Assembly (NCBI GenBank): GCA_009767595.1
Contig: VSDK01016610.1
Location: forward strand, 48,777-112,776
DNA from: Symbiodinium kawagutii
Taxonomy: Eukaryota > Sar > Dinophyceae > Suessiales > Symbiodiniaceae
Reading direction: 5' to 3'
DNA length: 64,000 nucleotides
The position numbers and the translations under genes are program-made. A model generated the notes under the pieces. It did not search any database. It had not been told where the DNA came from and was given only the letters and a program-made list of their open reading frames with translations. The stretch's first letter is position 1, and every line of letters begins with the position of its first letter. Shown piece after piece: positions 13,380 through 24,453 of the stretch.

Positions 13380-14895
13380 AACTTTACCCATGATCCCCTC
13401 GCAAACCATCGTTTGGGCGTGGAATCAACCAAGGTGCAGGGAGGTCCTTGAAAAGCTGGCAACTAGGTGGACTGAACATTCCCATGATCAACAGGGTTCA
13501 CCCACACACTCTGGGACGGCTGGCATGAATCTACGGTCCAGAGTCCACAGCCACATTGGAGTATCATAGGCACCAACCGACAAATACAACCTGGGAGCAG
13601 GCTCCATGAGGAAGTGAAACTCTATGGGATTTTGATAGAATGTTGGGAGTCTATATACGCCCGAATCATATGCCTTTCGACGATATGAAATTGTCATGAC
13701 AAGGAATTATGAACTTGAAATCCACTTACACATTTGTAAACTTTTGGACATCAGCAGATTCACATCCCCAGACTGCAGCCTTGTTCTTTAATTTCAGATA
13801 TGTATGCCATGCAGAGTGCCAATATTTGACTCATGACATGGGGGATGTATGGAGACGCTAAATGTTGACTCGTCGCACCGGTGTCATACTAGCGCCCCAG
13901 CTCTGCAGCTTTGGCTCAAATGGCCTGGACAACCGGCTGAAGAGTGGCCGAAGGTGGGCCGGCCAGCTGTTGGTCCAGCGATCCGAGCCTCCTAATTCTC
14001 ATCCTGAGTACACTGCGGTTGGAAGGGCTCTTGACTCATGGTGGAGCAGCCTTGCAACTTGATGCCTAGTTGCGGAGGTTTCAGAGATGATCCATGAGGT
14101 TGTTCATCAAAGTGTTTCACCCGTTTTTGCGCTTCACTCGAGACATTGAACAAATCTCAAGAAAGCACAAATTTCCACGTATGTGCTGTAGCAGTGTGCA
14201 GTGTCTTGGGAAAACTACGTAGGGACATGGTATGACATGGTGCCACAATGTTTGTCTCCTGCAATGGCGCAACAGGTAGGTCCTCATGGCGGCTGGAAGT
14301 AGTGTGCCTTGGAGTCAACTGGAAATCCTTGGCGTTGCCAAAATACCAAGGACAAAAGAAGCGTATCAGAAGGCCAACCTAGACACGCTCCATGCCAGTA
14401 GAATGTTAGAAGTATATAGTCGGCCGGTTGAAACTGCTACTTCTTGGTTCAAAACTACACGATCAAGTAGATAATGTGCGGGTAATTCTTCCATTGCACA
14501 TTTTCTCTATTGGCCTGCTATCTTTGGTAGGTAAATGAAACCACCAGCCGAGCAGGGTCCTGCAGATTTATAAACCATGACTTTCATAGACTACCATGAT
14601 ATTTGTGAATACAAAGAGAAGGCATGAGGCACGCCAAATGGAAACATCAAACCAATGCCCAAACTGCCCCAAACTGTCGACCTGTTTCAGTATTGCACAG
14701 AAAAAACACATTGCCGGGTGCGTATTTTTTGATGCCAATCCACACTGGATTTGGGGAAGGCTAATGTTGTTGCTCCATTGCTCGCCATAAGTTCAATCTT
14801 TGAACTTCCCAAAGAAGATTGCTACAGAGAGATAGTAGCTGATGGTAGCTGACCATGTGATGCTGCGTTTGAACGCATCATGGTCTGGCTGCAGC

Positions 14896-14948
14896 TGTTG
14901 TTGTGGTTGTTGTGGTTGTGGTTGTTGTGGTTGTTGTGGTTGTTGTGG

Positions 14949-14994
<46 letters not shown>

Positions 14995-15095
14995 CGTTGT
15001 TGTTGTTGTCGTTGTTGTTGTTGTTGTCGTTGTTTTTCTTCTTCTTCTTCTTGTTCTTCTTCTTCTTCTTCTTCGTCTTCTTTTTCATCTTGTTG
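14896..15095. repeat. TTG then CTT trinucleotide microsatellite
   Basis: About 130 bp of TTG/TGG units are followed by about 60 bp of CTT units. Because the repeat is in triplets, long frames open in several phases (poly-Leu, poly-Cys, poly-Val; poly-Asn and poly-Lys on the other strand). None has flanking coding sequence. Confidence 0.9.
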
Positions 15096-15262
15096 TTAAT
15101 GATAGTATGTATATGGTATAGCACTGTTGGTGATACTGTTCAGGGTGATGGTGGTAATGACTCCCCTAACGCACGCGGGGTGACCCAGCCCCAAAACTCT
15201 TGTGCGCAGTGCTTTGAGCCTCAGAAGATGTGCTGGCTATGAACCTGCTGACTGAACCTGCT

Positions 15263-15392
15263 GGTTTTGAGAAACCGGGGGCCCCAGAAATGGTTGGTTT
15301 ATTACCCACACAATCTTATGAATGCTTCATTTGGCGGATGCTTAATAAGCTGGATGATTTGGGGGGACCCCTGTGACTTGAGAAACCACATG
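15263..15392 (-). repeat. Inverted-repeat element, family 1
   Basis: Copy in the opposite orientation, running from GTTTTGAGAAACC to CTTGAGAAACCACAT, with the internal motif TGGTTGGTTTATTA. It lies immediately upstream of the exon-like segment at 15416, so it may be in an intron. Confidence 0.75.
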
Positions 15393-15415
15393 GTGAAGGC
15401 GTCCAAAGACATCAG

Positions 15416-15536
15416 GGACCCCTATGACTCTATGACCTGTGCCTCCGTCGGATCTGAGGTTTGGGCCGAACTCTTCAACCAGTTGCCATCGACACCCACG
15501 GACTATCCACCCCTGGATGAGAGGTGCTTGGGGTGA
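15416..15536 (+). CDS. Candidate terminal exon, unknown protein
   Basis: After an AG at 15414-15415 the frame reads a hydrophilic, protein-like stretch including SVGSEVWAELFNQLPSTPTD and stops with TGA at 15534-15536. No upstream exon was identified with confidence. Not recognised. Confidence 0.3.
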
Positions 15537-16555
15537 ACAGCACACAGGTCCAAGTGGAGTGGCAGTAAGTATATATGCTAAGTCACCGGTGATCCATACA
15601 GGTGACTAGCATGGGATGAGTTTGTTGCTGGTAGTTTTGAACCATCTGGTGGCGTCAGATGTAGGCTGTTGAAAGGGAGTTGGTGATATTCAATCACGAT
15701 TTAAACTATCATGGGGTTGCACCAACAGTGCTGCTCACTTGCATGTAGCATAAACATCATTCTTGATTCTACGAGCAGTTGATATCAGTTGATTGTTTCA
15801 CCCTTCGCATCCCTTGCTTTGGTCCTTGGTGAAAAATGGCACAAGCAGACACGCTGGTGGATTTCAGTGATGTCAGTGCACCTTGGGATGCGATGGCAAC
15901 TTGGCAGGCCGTATCCGGAACGCTTCACGGACGATTTCTTCCGAGATAGCCTTCCAGAGCTAGAGTTTCTACTAGAAGAGGCAGCCCGCAGACGACTTGA
16001 AATGTGGCTTGCATCAAGCATTTTGGGGTGCTTTCTCACGATAATGTCTGAACCGTGGCTATGAGATTTCCCACTTCGTGGTATGACGCGGGGTATTCAC
16101 AAAAGGAACTGCCCTCGGGTGCTGGTAACCATGTTCCCATGATGACAGCGCTATAGAACATCCCAATATATCTAGCTTCTCACTATACTTCACTTTCGCA
16201 ATTCTTGCTGTCGCTTTCATCTTATCCTGTGTGAGGAGCTTCTTCAGCCTGCATCCGTCCGAATCCGATGTATTATACAGCACTTACAATGTTATGTCAA
16301 ATCATCCTTGCCTTATATAACTTATATCCTTGTACTATATTTGTTACCTATTATGTCAGATATTATGTCACATACTGTGTATCCATGCCGGTATTGACTA
16401 CAGCACTAGTATTGATATCTTCAGTCTTCAACTGGCTTCCCCAGTGGCTCCAGAGTGGCAGCCTGCCAGGCATGTGTCAAAGGCTCCATCCAAGAGGCGC
16501 AACAGCTGACACTACCAGTGACCATCAATGATGATTTACAATGGCTGACAGTGGT

Positions 16556-16643
16556 TGACGGTGACACTAATGATGGTTAGTCACTAGTAATTCAGGGTTG
16601 ACAGTGACACTACTGATGGTAAGTCACTAGTAGTTCAGGATTG
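16556..16643. repeat. Tandem duplication, 43-bp unit, two copies
   Basis: Two diverged copies of a unit starting TGACGGTGACACTAATGATG. The surrounding 300 bp contain further degenerate TGATGGTT and TCACTAGTA motifs. Confidence 0.65.
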
Positions 16644-18361
16644 TAGCCATTGATGATGATGAATCACTAGAGTAACCATTGTTAATGATGGTTCACTGGC
16701 AACCACGGTATTTTGTAACCATCATGAACATCATGAACCATCCCGAAGCCAATGATTGATGATTGTGAGCCGAGATCAATGAAGCACTATCAATTATGAG
16801 CTAGGGTTGGCATAGTGATCATGGTTCAGGATCGTTGATGATAGTTGTGATAGTTCACAGTAGTGAATAATGCTTCATGACGAGAGCAACCATTGTAACC
16901 AACCATTGATTAGCGGCGTAGTGGTTGCTACGAGAGATGAGTGACCGCCAGTCATCCGTTGGATGCCCATGAAATTCGAATGTCCCGTGCCGCATATTCT
17001 GGAGTCCACAAAATGTTTTTCCACCGTGGGCCATGGTACTGTTAGAAAAAGAACCCAAAAATGGTTTTCCACCATGGGCCATGGACCATGGTAGAAAAAG
17101 ATCCAGTACTGTTAGAAAAGATCCCAAACAAGGATGAAATAAAAATCCCTCGCCATGGTCATCTCTGACGTTGCACAGATTTTGCTCGCTTTTTCGAGGC
17201 GCTGCGCCTCGTTGGTTGCAGTTGGCCCATCCCTTGACCCCACGTGAGGGTCCCCCGTGGGCGGAGGTGCATGATCTGATCCTCAAGGGTGCCGACAAAA
17301 ATGCGCCCTTGGACAAGGAGCTCAAAACTCCGTGGCTGGTCGCAACGATGAGTGGAGGATGCTGCTGGTTTTTCGTGGTCGAGGATGTGTTCATCTCCCA
17401 AGTGATAGCTTGGTGTAGCTTGGCAAGGTTGCTCAATGTTGTTCACGAATGTTGGCCTCGACAACCAGGCAAGTTGGTACCCGAGGTTGTTCAGGTTCTT
17501 TCCCACTATCGGGTTCTTACCCAGCTGAGCTTCCAGTTGTGCGGCAGACGGGATCGATCCCAGCAATTAAACAATGTTTTGGATATCAACTGCATCATTG
17601 GGTTCAGGCGGCTTAACATGGCTTCATGGTTTCTAGAGGATTTTTGTGGGATGGCTAGGGGATTCGGATTCATGGGGAACAACCACGTTCATAGCTGAGT
17701 TTCATAGGAGGGACCCGCCAAAGGAAATACCAACAGATGGCCAAGTGCCAACTGCAAGGCTTGTGAATTGCTTTGGGAGGGAGCTGCTTGGAGCCAGCGA
17801 TATCCCATGGTATCCCTTTAAAGCAGGAGCCAGCTGGAGCTACTATGGTAATCATTCTGGAAATATTATGGTATCAGAAGTATAATTTGTATGGAATTAG
17901 CGAATTCTAAATAAGTCAAGGGAAATGTTCTGGTATGCTTAATTTTGTTCGAATAGGAGGGTTTGTTAATAGAAAGACAAATCATGATGAATCTCAGAGG
18001 AAACGGGTGAGCTCAAGGCAATGAACCGCGTCGGGGGGGTTACTTCACCGAAGCATCATATCGGGTAACGATGGCAGTTGCCCAACCCCCAGCAGCGAAA
18101 AACATCGAAAGGCTTGCGTGGTTCATGGGGTACTCCCAGCGTCTTTTTGTGGCTTGAAATTTGTCCTTTTGTGGCTCATGATTGAAAATTCCAAGGGCAA
18201 CCAAGGCTGAGGGATGGTCCAAGTCGCTGGCGACGACAAGCCGCTTCCAAGGCTCATGATCGCTTGCCAGCTGGGGTGGTCTGAAGCTGAGGGGCTGAGA
18301 TGGCTTCGCTGGGTGCAAGTTTTGCGGAGAGCCTTCGGTTTTTCATGAAATTGCTGGGTTC

Positions 18362-18559
18362 AATGTACCCAGCCTGCCCAGGCCGCCGGTTTTTTGGCCG
18401 AGGTTTCACCTGGTGAAGTGGCTCGTGGAATTTGAGGGTGTTGACATCGATGGGCCAATGTCAAGATGTGGCTTTCGAGCCATTGACTACGCCGGAAAGG
18501 CCGGGTGTGGTTCAAGATATCATTCCTGGATGGTTGATTTCTCTCGGTCATTCCACTGA
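18362..18559 (+). CDS. Candidate exon, unknown protein
   Basis: The frame reads a protein-like segment including VFWPRFHLVKWLVEFEGVD and continues to a TGA at 18557-18559. AG dinucleotides at 18371 and 18380 could be acceptors. The opposite strand is also open, so strand and reality are uncertain. Confidence 0.25.
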   Translation, partial: NVPSLPRPPVFWPRFHLVKWLVEFEGVDIDGPMSRCGFRAIDYAGKAGCGSRYHSWMVDFSRSFH

Positions 18560-19695
18560 CTAATGACAATCCTACAGCATGGTGCCACCTCACTCTCTTA
18601 AACACAGGCTGAAATAGCCACACAATTATAATGATCCGTGAGGCTTTGCATAATTGTGGTCCTGAAAGAAATGCCAATTGGAGACGTAAAGTGCCAATGA
18701 GGAAACTTTGATTTTGGGTCAGGAGTGTGGTTCGAAAAAGTCACAAGTGATCACAAATGATTTGTTTGGGGGTTCAATCCCCACTCCCTTGATGATAATG
18801 ATCTATGCAGGGACTTTATAGTTCTTTTTTGGCATTGCACCAGCACTTCCTTGTGCTCCCTTGTGCGGCATGTCGGGAGCAGGAGCAATTTCGATGGCCG
18901 AACGAGGAGGCACATGGGATAGTGCCATGACCTGAACGGCCAGTAGAATCTGACCCACAGATGTCTCAGGTCGGCACTGAAATGCTTCATGATTGCTGCG
19001 AATCGCAAGTTTTGGGAGAGGGATCTGTGAAAATGCTTCCCATTTTTTTCGAGCTATAAACATCCAGCTAGCAAAAAAGAAACGCAGTGTTGATCAAAAA
19101 TACGCAAGAAAGACATGAACATATTCCGAGGGCCCGACCGCTAGTCCCCTTGAAAGTGGGTCGGTTGTACCCCGTATTTTGCATCAGCGATTTGCTCGCA
19201 GGTGGAGATAGCGGACTACCTGAGGTCGGAAGATTTGGCCGATGATGGTGTCAAGTCGTGTGATCGGAGTAACTGTGAACCAACCACCTTCGGCTGGGAT
19301 ACGACGGATATGATAGGGGATTGTTTCACTGTTGCGGGTGAATGCCTCAAGAATCATCATAAGAGTTTCCTTTCAGTCTGTTTGTGTCTTATGTTGTGTA
19401 GTTCTCAAGTTGAAAGGATTTGAATGGACGTATAAAAAAGCCTCCCAGATGGCCGAGGACGTTAGGGCTGCTGTGAAAAGATTGGCAAGATTATATATTA
19501 TATGATTTGATTGATGTATTTATCTAATGTATGATATAAGTCTTTTGATTGATTTGAAGAGATGTGGTTCAATCGGCACCAATCTGCCAGCTGATCTGCA
19601 ACTCAGCCCATTGAAGATCATTGAAGTCCGTCAAAACGCAAATCATGCGCAGCAACAGCCTTTGGATTTGTTCACATGCTCTCACGCTGTGTCAG

Positions 19696-22128
19696 GAGTT
19701 TGGGTTCCAACTATACCTGGTGGGGAGCCTGCTTTGCCGGGGACATCCCTCGGATCGATGAATTTCTCCAGAACGGCCAGGACGAGCTGTGCTGGCTGCA
19801 GGGGAATCCACCACCTGGTCACACCGATAGCAAAAGAAGCTTCCAGAAGCTTTCTTTGTCCTACTTGGATGCGCATTTTGCAACTGGTTAGGAACCATGG
19901 TTGCAGGGGTTAAAAGGCTATTCACCAAGGATCACCAAGGTTATCAAGGTTATCCCATTTGTAAGGCTGCACATCCAAGTATAGCTCCATGTTTCTTTGG
20001 TGAAATGTCAATATACTTTTTTCATAGGCTGTATCCTCAGTACACCATAGTGTTTCTCCAGACCATGTTGCTTTCAAAATTCACGTATTGTATATTTCAT
20101 GTATGCTTGGACATGCATTTGGTTCAACAGCGGAGAACTCCGATCGTTGACCAATGCTTACCATGCCTCCCTGTCGGATGAAAAGTGACACTCAGTTCCC
20201 CGTTGGTTGTCCTAACTTCAAAGTGATCCCGGTGTTAAAGCTTGGCCCAACTACAAGTTTCCAGCTCCGAGCAGTTTCAACTGTCAACTCCTCAATTGTA
20301 TGAGGACATTAACGAAATCAATCCGGTGCTGTGGAACTACAACGCAGTGGATTGCATCAGCCTCAATGATTGGTGACCACCATGCGGCACGACTTGAGGG
20401 ACTCGGAGTCTCAAAGTTGAAGTGAAACTATGGGGTCAGAACTGATGGGATGCCCCAAATGCTTTCCCCCATAAATTGCAGGGTTGGGGAATACCAGGGA
20501 AAACACAGTTTTTCCAGGGGTTAATGGGCATTAGAGCTGTGAATGGTCTGAGCGACATCGTTTGTGGCCCATCATTTAGCGGTTTAGAAATTCCAAGAGG
20601 GTCCTGGATTCGCACCGGGACGCCAGTCATGCTCTAGTCATGCTCTTCCTTAGCTCGGATTGCATCCAGGTTTGCCCCAAAGACACCAGTTGGGAAAGGA
20701 TTCGATGCGAAACTGATCCCAACTTTTCAGTCAACCCCTTTCAGACATCCTGAGAGGGCTACCGGCTACCATCCTTTCCTCAAACATACTACCAAAATAC
20801 AAGAGTTGCATGGTTCATGTTGACCCACGGAGGTCAATTCAAGCATTGTCCATTCATATTATGACATGGTGTCTGAAAATGGGGTTACCCCCAAAACCGT
20901 CCTTTTGAGTAAACCATTTGGGGTGTCGGGGTACCCCAAAATCATCTTAAATGTAAATCATTGATAGTGGTAAACCAACCATAGATTTTGGGTCCCCAAA
21001 CTCGCTTGAGAAATACCATATAACGACACCATTAATGCCATCACACTGCAAAGCCGCCATCAACTGCATCCAAGGGCAAATGCCATTAATACCCTTGTAA
21101 ATCAAATATGGCTGTGGGTCAAAACCCTTAGTCCCCCTGGTTCCCCTATCATTAACCAGTGTTTTCCCTATGAAATTGTTGGTTATTGTTCCACATTATT
21201 GGTTAGTTAAGATTGACCCATAGCCATGTAACAACCATAAAAAAATGCCATCAACTGCACCCACCTCCTATCCACGGATGCGCGCGCCACGGAGGTGCCA
21301 TCCACGGGGGCTGCGGCAAGGCTGCGCAATTCCTGGTGGCTCGCGGCGGGATCATCACCGTGCGAAACTGCCCCTGGGCTGCGCAACGGCTGAAGCTTCA
21401 CGAGATCCAATGGCTACTGGTTGGTATATGTTGGTTGGTGTAGTGGTTCAATCAGGTCGATCCTGCACCTGGATCATTCATTGTGAATCACGATGAGTCA
21501 ATCTGCTTTGTATTGGTTCGTTACTTAGACCTGAATGGTATGTGGGTTGATCAGGTGTTTTAGGTTGAGACTGGAGGTGCCATTCTTTTTAAGCTATTTG
21601 ATTCACAAGTTCTTGATGCAGACCAGTCATGGCAAGTAAGTCTGCAAGTGTGTGCATCGGTGATTGTGAGATCGGGATCCTGTATTGGCTTGAAACATTA
21701 CAAAAATGTTTGGTGTAGATAGTCGTGTGAAGTCCACCTCTTCCTAATATATTTTGATTTGTCAATAAGTTTCACCTGTTTGCTGCATCTTGGGTGTCCA
21801 AACCAAGCACAGAAGCTATCTCAGTGGCGACTAACCAACAAAAACATCTCAATTCTCCAGTGATCCCTCTATCCATGTTTTCCCTCTTGGGACTCTATGC
21901 CTCCGTGTTCCCCATTCGGACATGAGGGCGACTGGAACGTTGCTTCTCTTTGCACCGGATGACGGGCCGACAGGTCACATCCCAGTGTGGGAAGACATGC
22001 TGTGGAGCTTGGGTCGCGGCGATGCTTTCATGTACAAGGACTATGGGGGTGACCTGGGAGGCCCTGTCCAGCGATCTAGCCGGGAAAATTGCAGCAGCGG
22101 ATCAGTTTTAAGGGACAACCACGGGTAG
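19696..22128 (+). CDS. Candidate exon cluster of an unidentified gene
   Basis: Four segments look coding. (1) From 19696, after GTCAG, to about 19800, including SNYTWWGACFAGDIPRIDEF; the spacing is loosely ankyrin-like. (2) 20275-20372, between GCAG and a GT donor, including LYEDINEINPVLWNYNAVD. (3) About 21255-21411, Gly- and Ala-rich, including GGCGKAAQFLVARGG. (4) About 21922-22050, including FAPDDGPTGHIPVWEDML. I could not join them with consistent phases, so they may belong to one gene, several genes or decayed copies. Family 1 (20864-21022) and family 3 (21108-21227) repeats lie between them, as expected for introns. Confidence 0.3.
21108..21227 (+). repeat. Inverted-repeat element, family 3
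   Basis: Terminal inverted repeats ATGGCTGTGGGTCAA and TTGACCCATAGCCAT (one mismatch over 15 bp) bound a 120-bp element. Its interior contains CCCTTAGTCCCCCTGGTTCC. The same element lies in reverse orientation at 60349-60471. Confidence 0.75.
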
Positions 22129-22440
22129 TTGTGACCCAATGCCGGTTCCAGGTGCTGGAATTCGGGTGATGTTGGATCTGGAATCGAAGATGCTGTGTGA
22201 TTTGTGGGCTGGTGGAATGATCGCATTTCTTTGGCCGAACCAAGTGCAATTTAATGGTCATGACTCGGATTGATTATTGTTATCAGCTGTATCAAAGGTT
22301 GAAGCATAAACGCCGACTGTTGATGAAATGTTTTTGCATGGCTCAAGCCTCGATTCCCAGGTCTCGCAGTTTGTGATATCGTTCCCTAGAGGGGAAGGTC
22401 CTCTAAAATGCGCCACACAGCTTGTTCCAGCCACAGGCAG

Positions 22441-24453
22441 ATGAAAGCTTTGTTCTTCATCCTGCTATTGGCCGGTCATGATGCTGTGCGTGTGACCCAG
22501 GAAGCTGGATGGTCCAAGTCCAAGTGGAGCCAGTTGCATGCGGATTGCAGCTGGTCCTTGCGGAAGGGTTGCAGTGAAGGATGTGTACGAAAGCGTTTGC
22601 CCTTAGATATGACGCCTGGCGAGAGTTGCCGCCATACAAATGCCTACCTGTTGGAGAACAACGGCCTTGAAAACTATCATGCGATGATAGACATCCTGAT
22701 TGAGAAGAGCGAGAAGAACCTCGGAGAAGTTAAGCAGTTGCCACCTTTTGTTCATGCGGGATGGCTCTAAGTTGTACCGACGATTTCAGTCCCAACAAAA
22801 ATGGGCTACTAATGGTCAGGATTTTTGTCGGCAGTCAATAAACAAAGCGACAAACCGTCAGTTGGCGAACATATACAAATCAACGACATCAATCAACCAG
22901 TATACTATTTAGTTAACATTACCAAACCTGTGATGTCACCTTGTTTGTCTCCAAGAGACGCTGAGGTACAGCGAGAATTGTGAGGTCAAAGCCATGTTCT
23001 TCAACGGGAGATGCCGACGCCGTGAAGCCCAGATGAGTGAGGCGGCCAGGGAGCAAAAAAGGAGATTTGAAGCTTTGAGAACTGGTGTTTGATATGCTGG
23101 TTATGTAATGTTTATCATAATTGTTATCATTCAACCAGTTGAGTTGAAGGTTATTTAATGGTTTTCGTAATGGCTAATCCTTGTCAATGGTGAATGGCCA
23201 ATAATGGCGAAAGGTCAATAAGGAGAAACGCGCCAACAGTTCCTACGGGATGTACCAGCTGAAACAATGGTGAACTGGGTCTATACCAAGCACGAGTGCC
23301 AGCTGTGAACATCACCACAGCAATTCTGATGGACGTCCATATGATTTTCTACTTGAATACAGTGATATATGAATGTTTCTCAAAATGTGGGACCCAAAAA
23401 GTGGATGTTTTATGATTTAAGATTGTTAACGTTGGATGCTTCGGGGGCACCCCCATTTTAAGGAACTACCATATCAATCCATATCAATGTTCACATCTTC
23501 GGAGGCGCAGGCTTAGCGCACCCTGTTTTATCGAGGCATTCCAATTCATCATCCGCGCGTTTCTGAACGAGACGTTCACCGCCACCCTGGACGAATCTGA
23601 AAAAGCTACTCTCGATGATGGCTTCAGAAAAGTTCTGAAAAATTTGGCCAATTCCCAGGATGAGGCTGAGAGCATGGAGGAGCTTTTCAAGAAGATGAAG
23701 TGCCAAAAGTCGGAGTTTCTGCAAGATCCCAAAAAAGCCTTGGCAAAGGTGACTGGGCTGTGTCAGGCTCTCTTGTCTGACAACCCGCCTGCGAAGAAGT
23801 TTGCAAAGCTTCAGATAAAAGCCATGCCGGAGAGTTGCAGTCCAGTGTCAGCTGAAGAAGAAGCCGAAGGCATGCTTAAGTTGCAGGACTTGAAGAAAGA
23901 CTTCGAGGAAGGAGAAGCTGCAGAAGCCTTAGATGAGTTGGATGCAGACATTGATCATGTGGCGGAAGAGGAGGCAAATGAGACGGAAAATGTCAGCTCT
24001 GCACTGCAATTGGGCATGTCAGACTCTTCCAAGGCCGCCTTGGCCTTTCCGAAAAAGAAGCAAAGGCCGCCGTTGCTTCCGGTTCTCTTGGCCACCGCCA
24101 CAACTGTGGGTGTGATGGCTTTGATGATCTATGCAGCTGCTCCTGCTTTGGGGGTGGCAGTTGTGACAGTCGGTATGTGGTCACTTTCATCAGCATGGTT
24201 TTGCTTGGTACGCTCGGCGCTCTTCTTATATTCGGATGATCATGACACGGAAGTTTGCTTCACAGCAGTCTTTACCCTTCCTTTCAAAGCCGCGAAAGCA
24301 TTGGTCAAGGGTGCTGCGCGCGTGGGGAAGAGCATCTACAAGTACTTCAAAGGCAACTCCAGCAACACCAGCGTCCTACTTGAGACTGAAGCTGTCATGC
24401 ATGAGCCACCTGAGCTCGCCCCTTCGGCACTTGAAGAGGTTTCGGTCTCATGA
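22441..24453 (+). CDS. Unknown secretory-pathway protein with paired membrane segment
   Basis: Inferred exons 22441-22728, 22958-23061 and 23511-24453 give 444 residues. Intron 1 is GT-AG; intron 2 is modelled as GA-AG with AG|G at both edges, and a GT donor at 23085 is an alternative but out of phase. The N-terminus MKALFFILLLAG looks like a signal peptide, followed by a Cys-bearing luminal region (CSWSLRKGCSEGC in exon 1, CEVKAMFFNGRC in exon 2). Exon 3 has a long acidic, probably helical region, then two adjacent hydrophobic helices (about 24075-24235), then a basic tail. An in-frame ATG at 22408 would add 11 residues, but 22441 puts the signal peptide at the start and directly follows a CAG suitable for spliced-leader addition. 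I recognise no family. Confidence 0.65.
23369..23474 (+). repeat. Inverted-repeat element, family 1, inside an intron
   Basis: Runs from ATGTTTCTCAAAAT to ATTTTAAGGAACTACCAT. It occupies the 3' part of the second intron of the preceding gene and ends about 35 bp before the acceptor. Confidence 0.7.

Larger units (their letters stand above)
13380..19695. other. Spacer with isolated exon-like fragments
   Basis: No complete gene can be assembled. It holds a family 1 copy (15263-15392), the TTG/CTT microsatellite (14896-15095), a 43-bp tandem repeat (16556-16643), short CCATGG-rich repeats near 17020-17130 and several + strand exon-like segments. The best of these (15416-15536 and 18362-18559) are listed separately. 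Frames at 14286-14474, 15930-16064 and 17171-17698 are protein-like in places but lack a recognisable domain. Confidence 0.4.

Noticed and set aside
14842..15124. Poly-Leu, poly-Cys, poly-Val and poly-Asn frames
   Set aside because: Translations of the TTG/CTT microsatellite in several phases on both strands.
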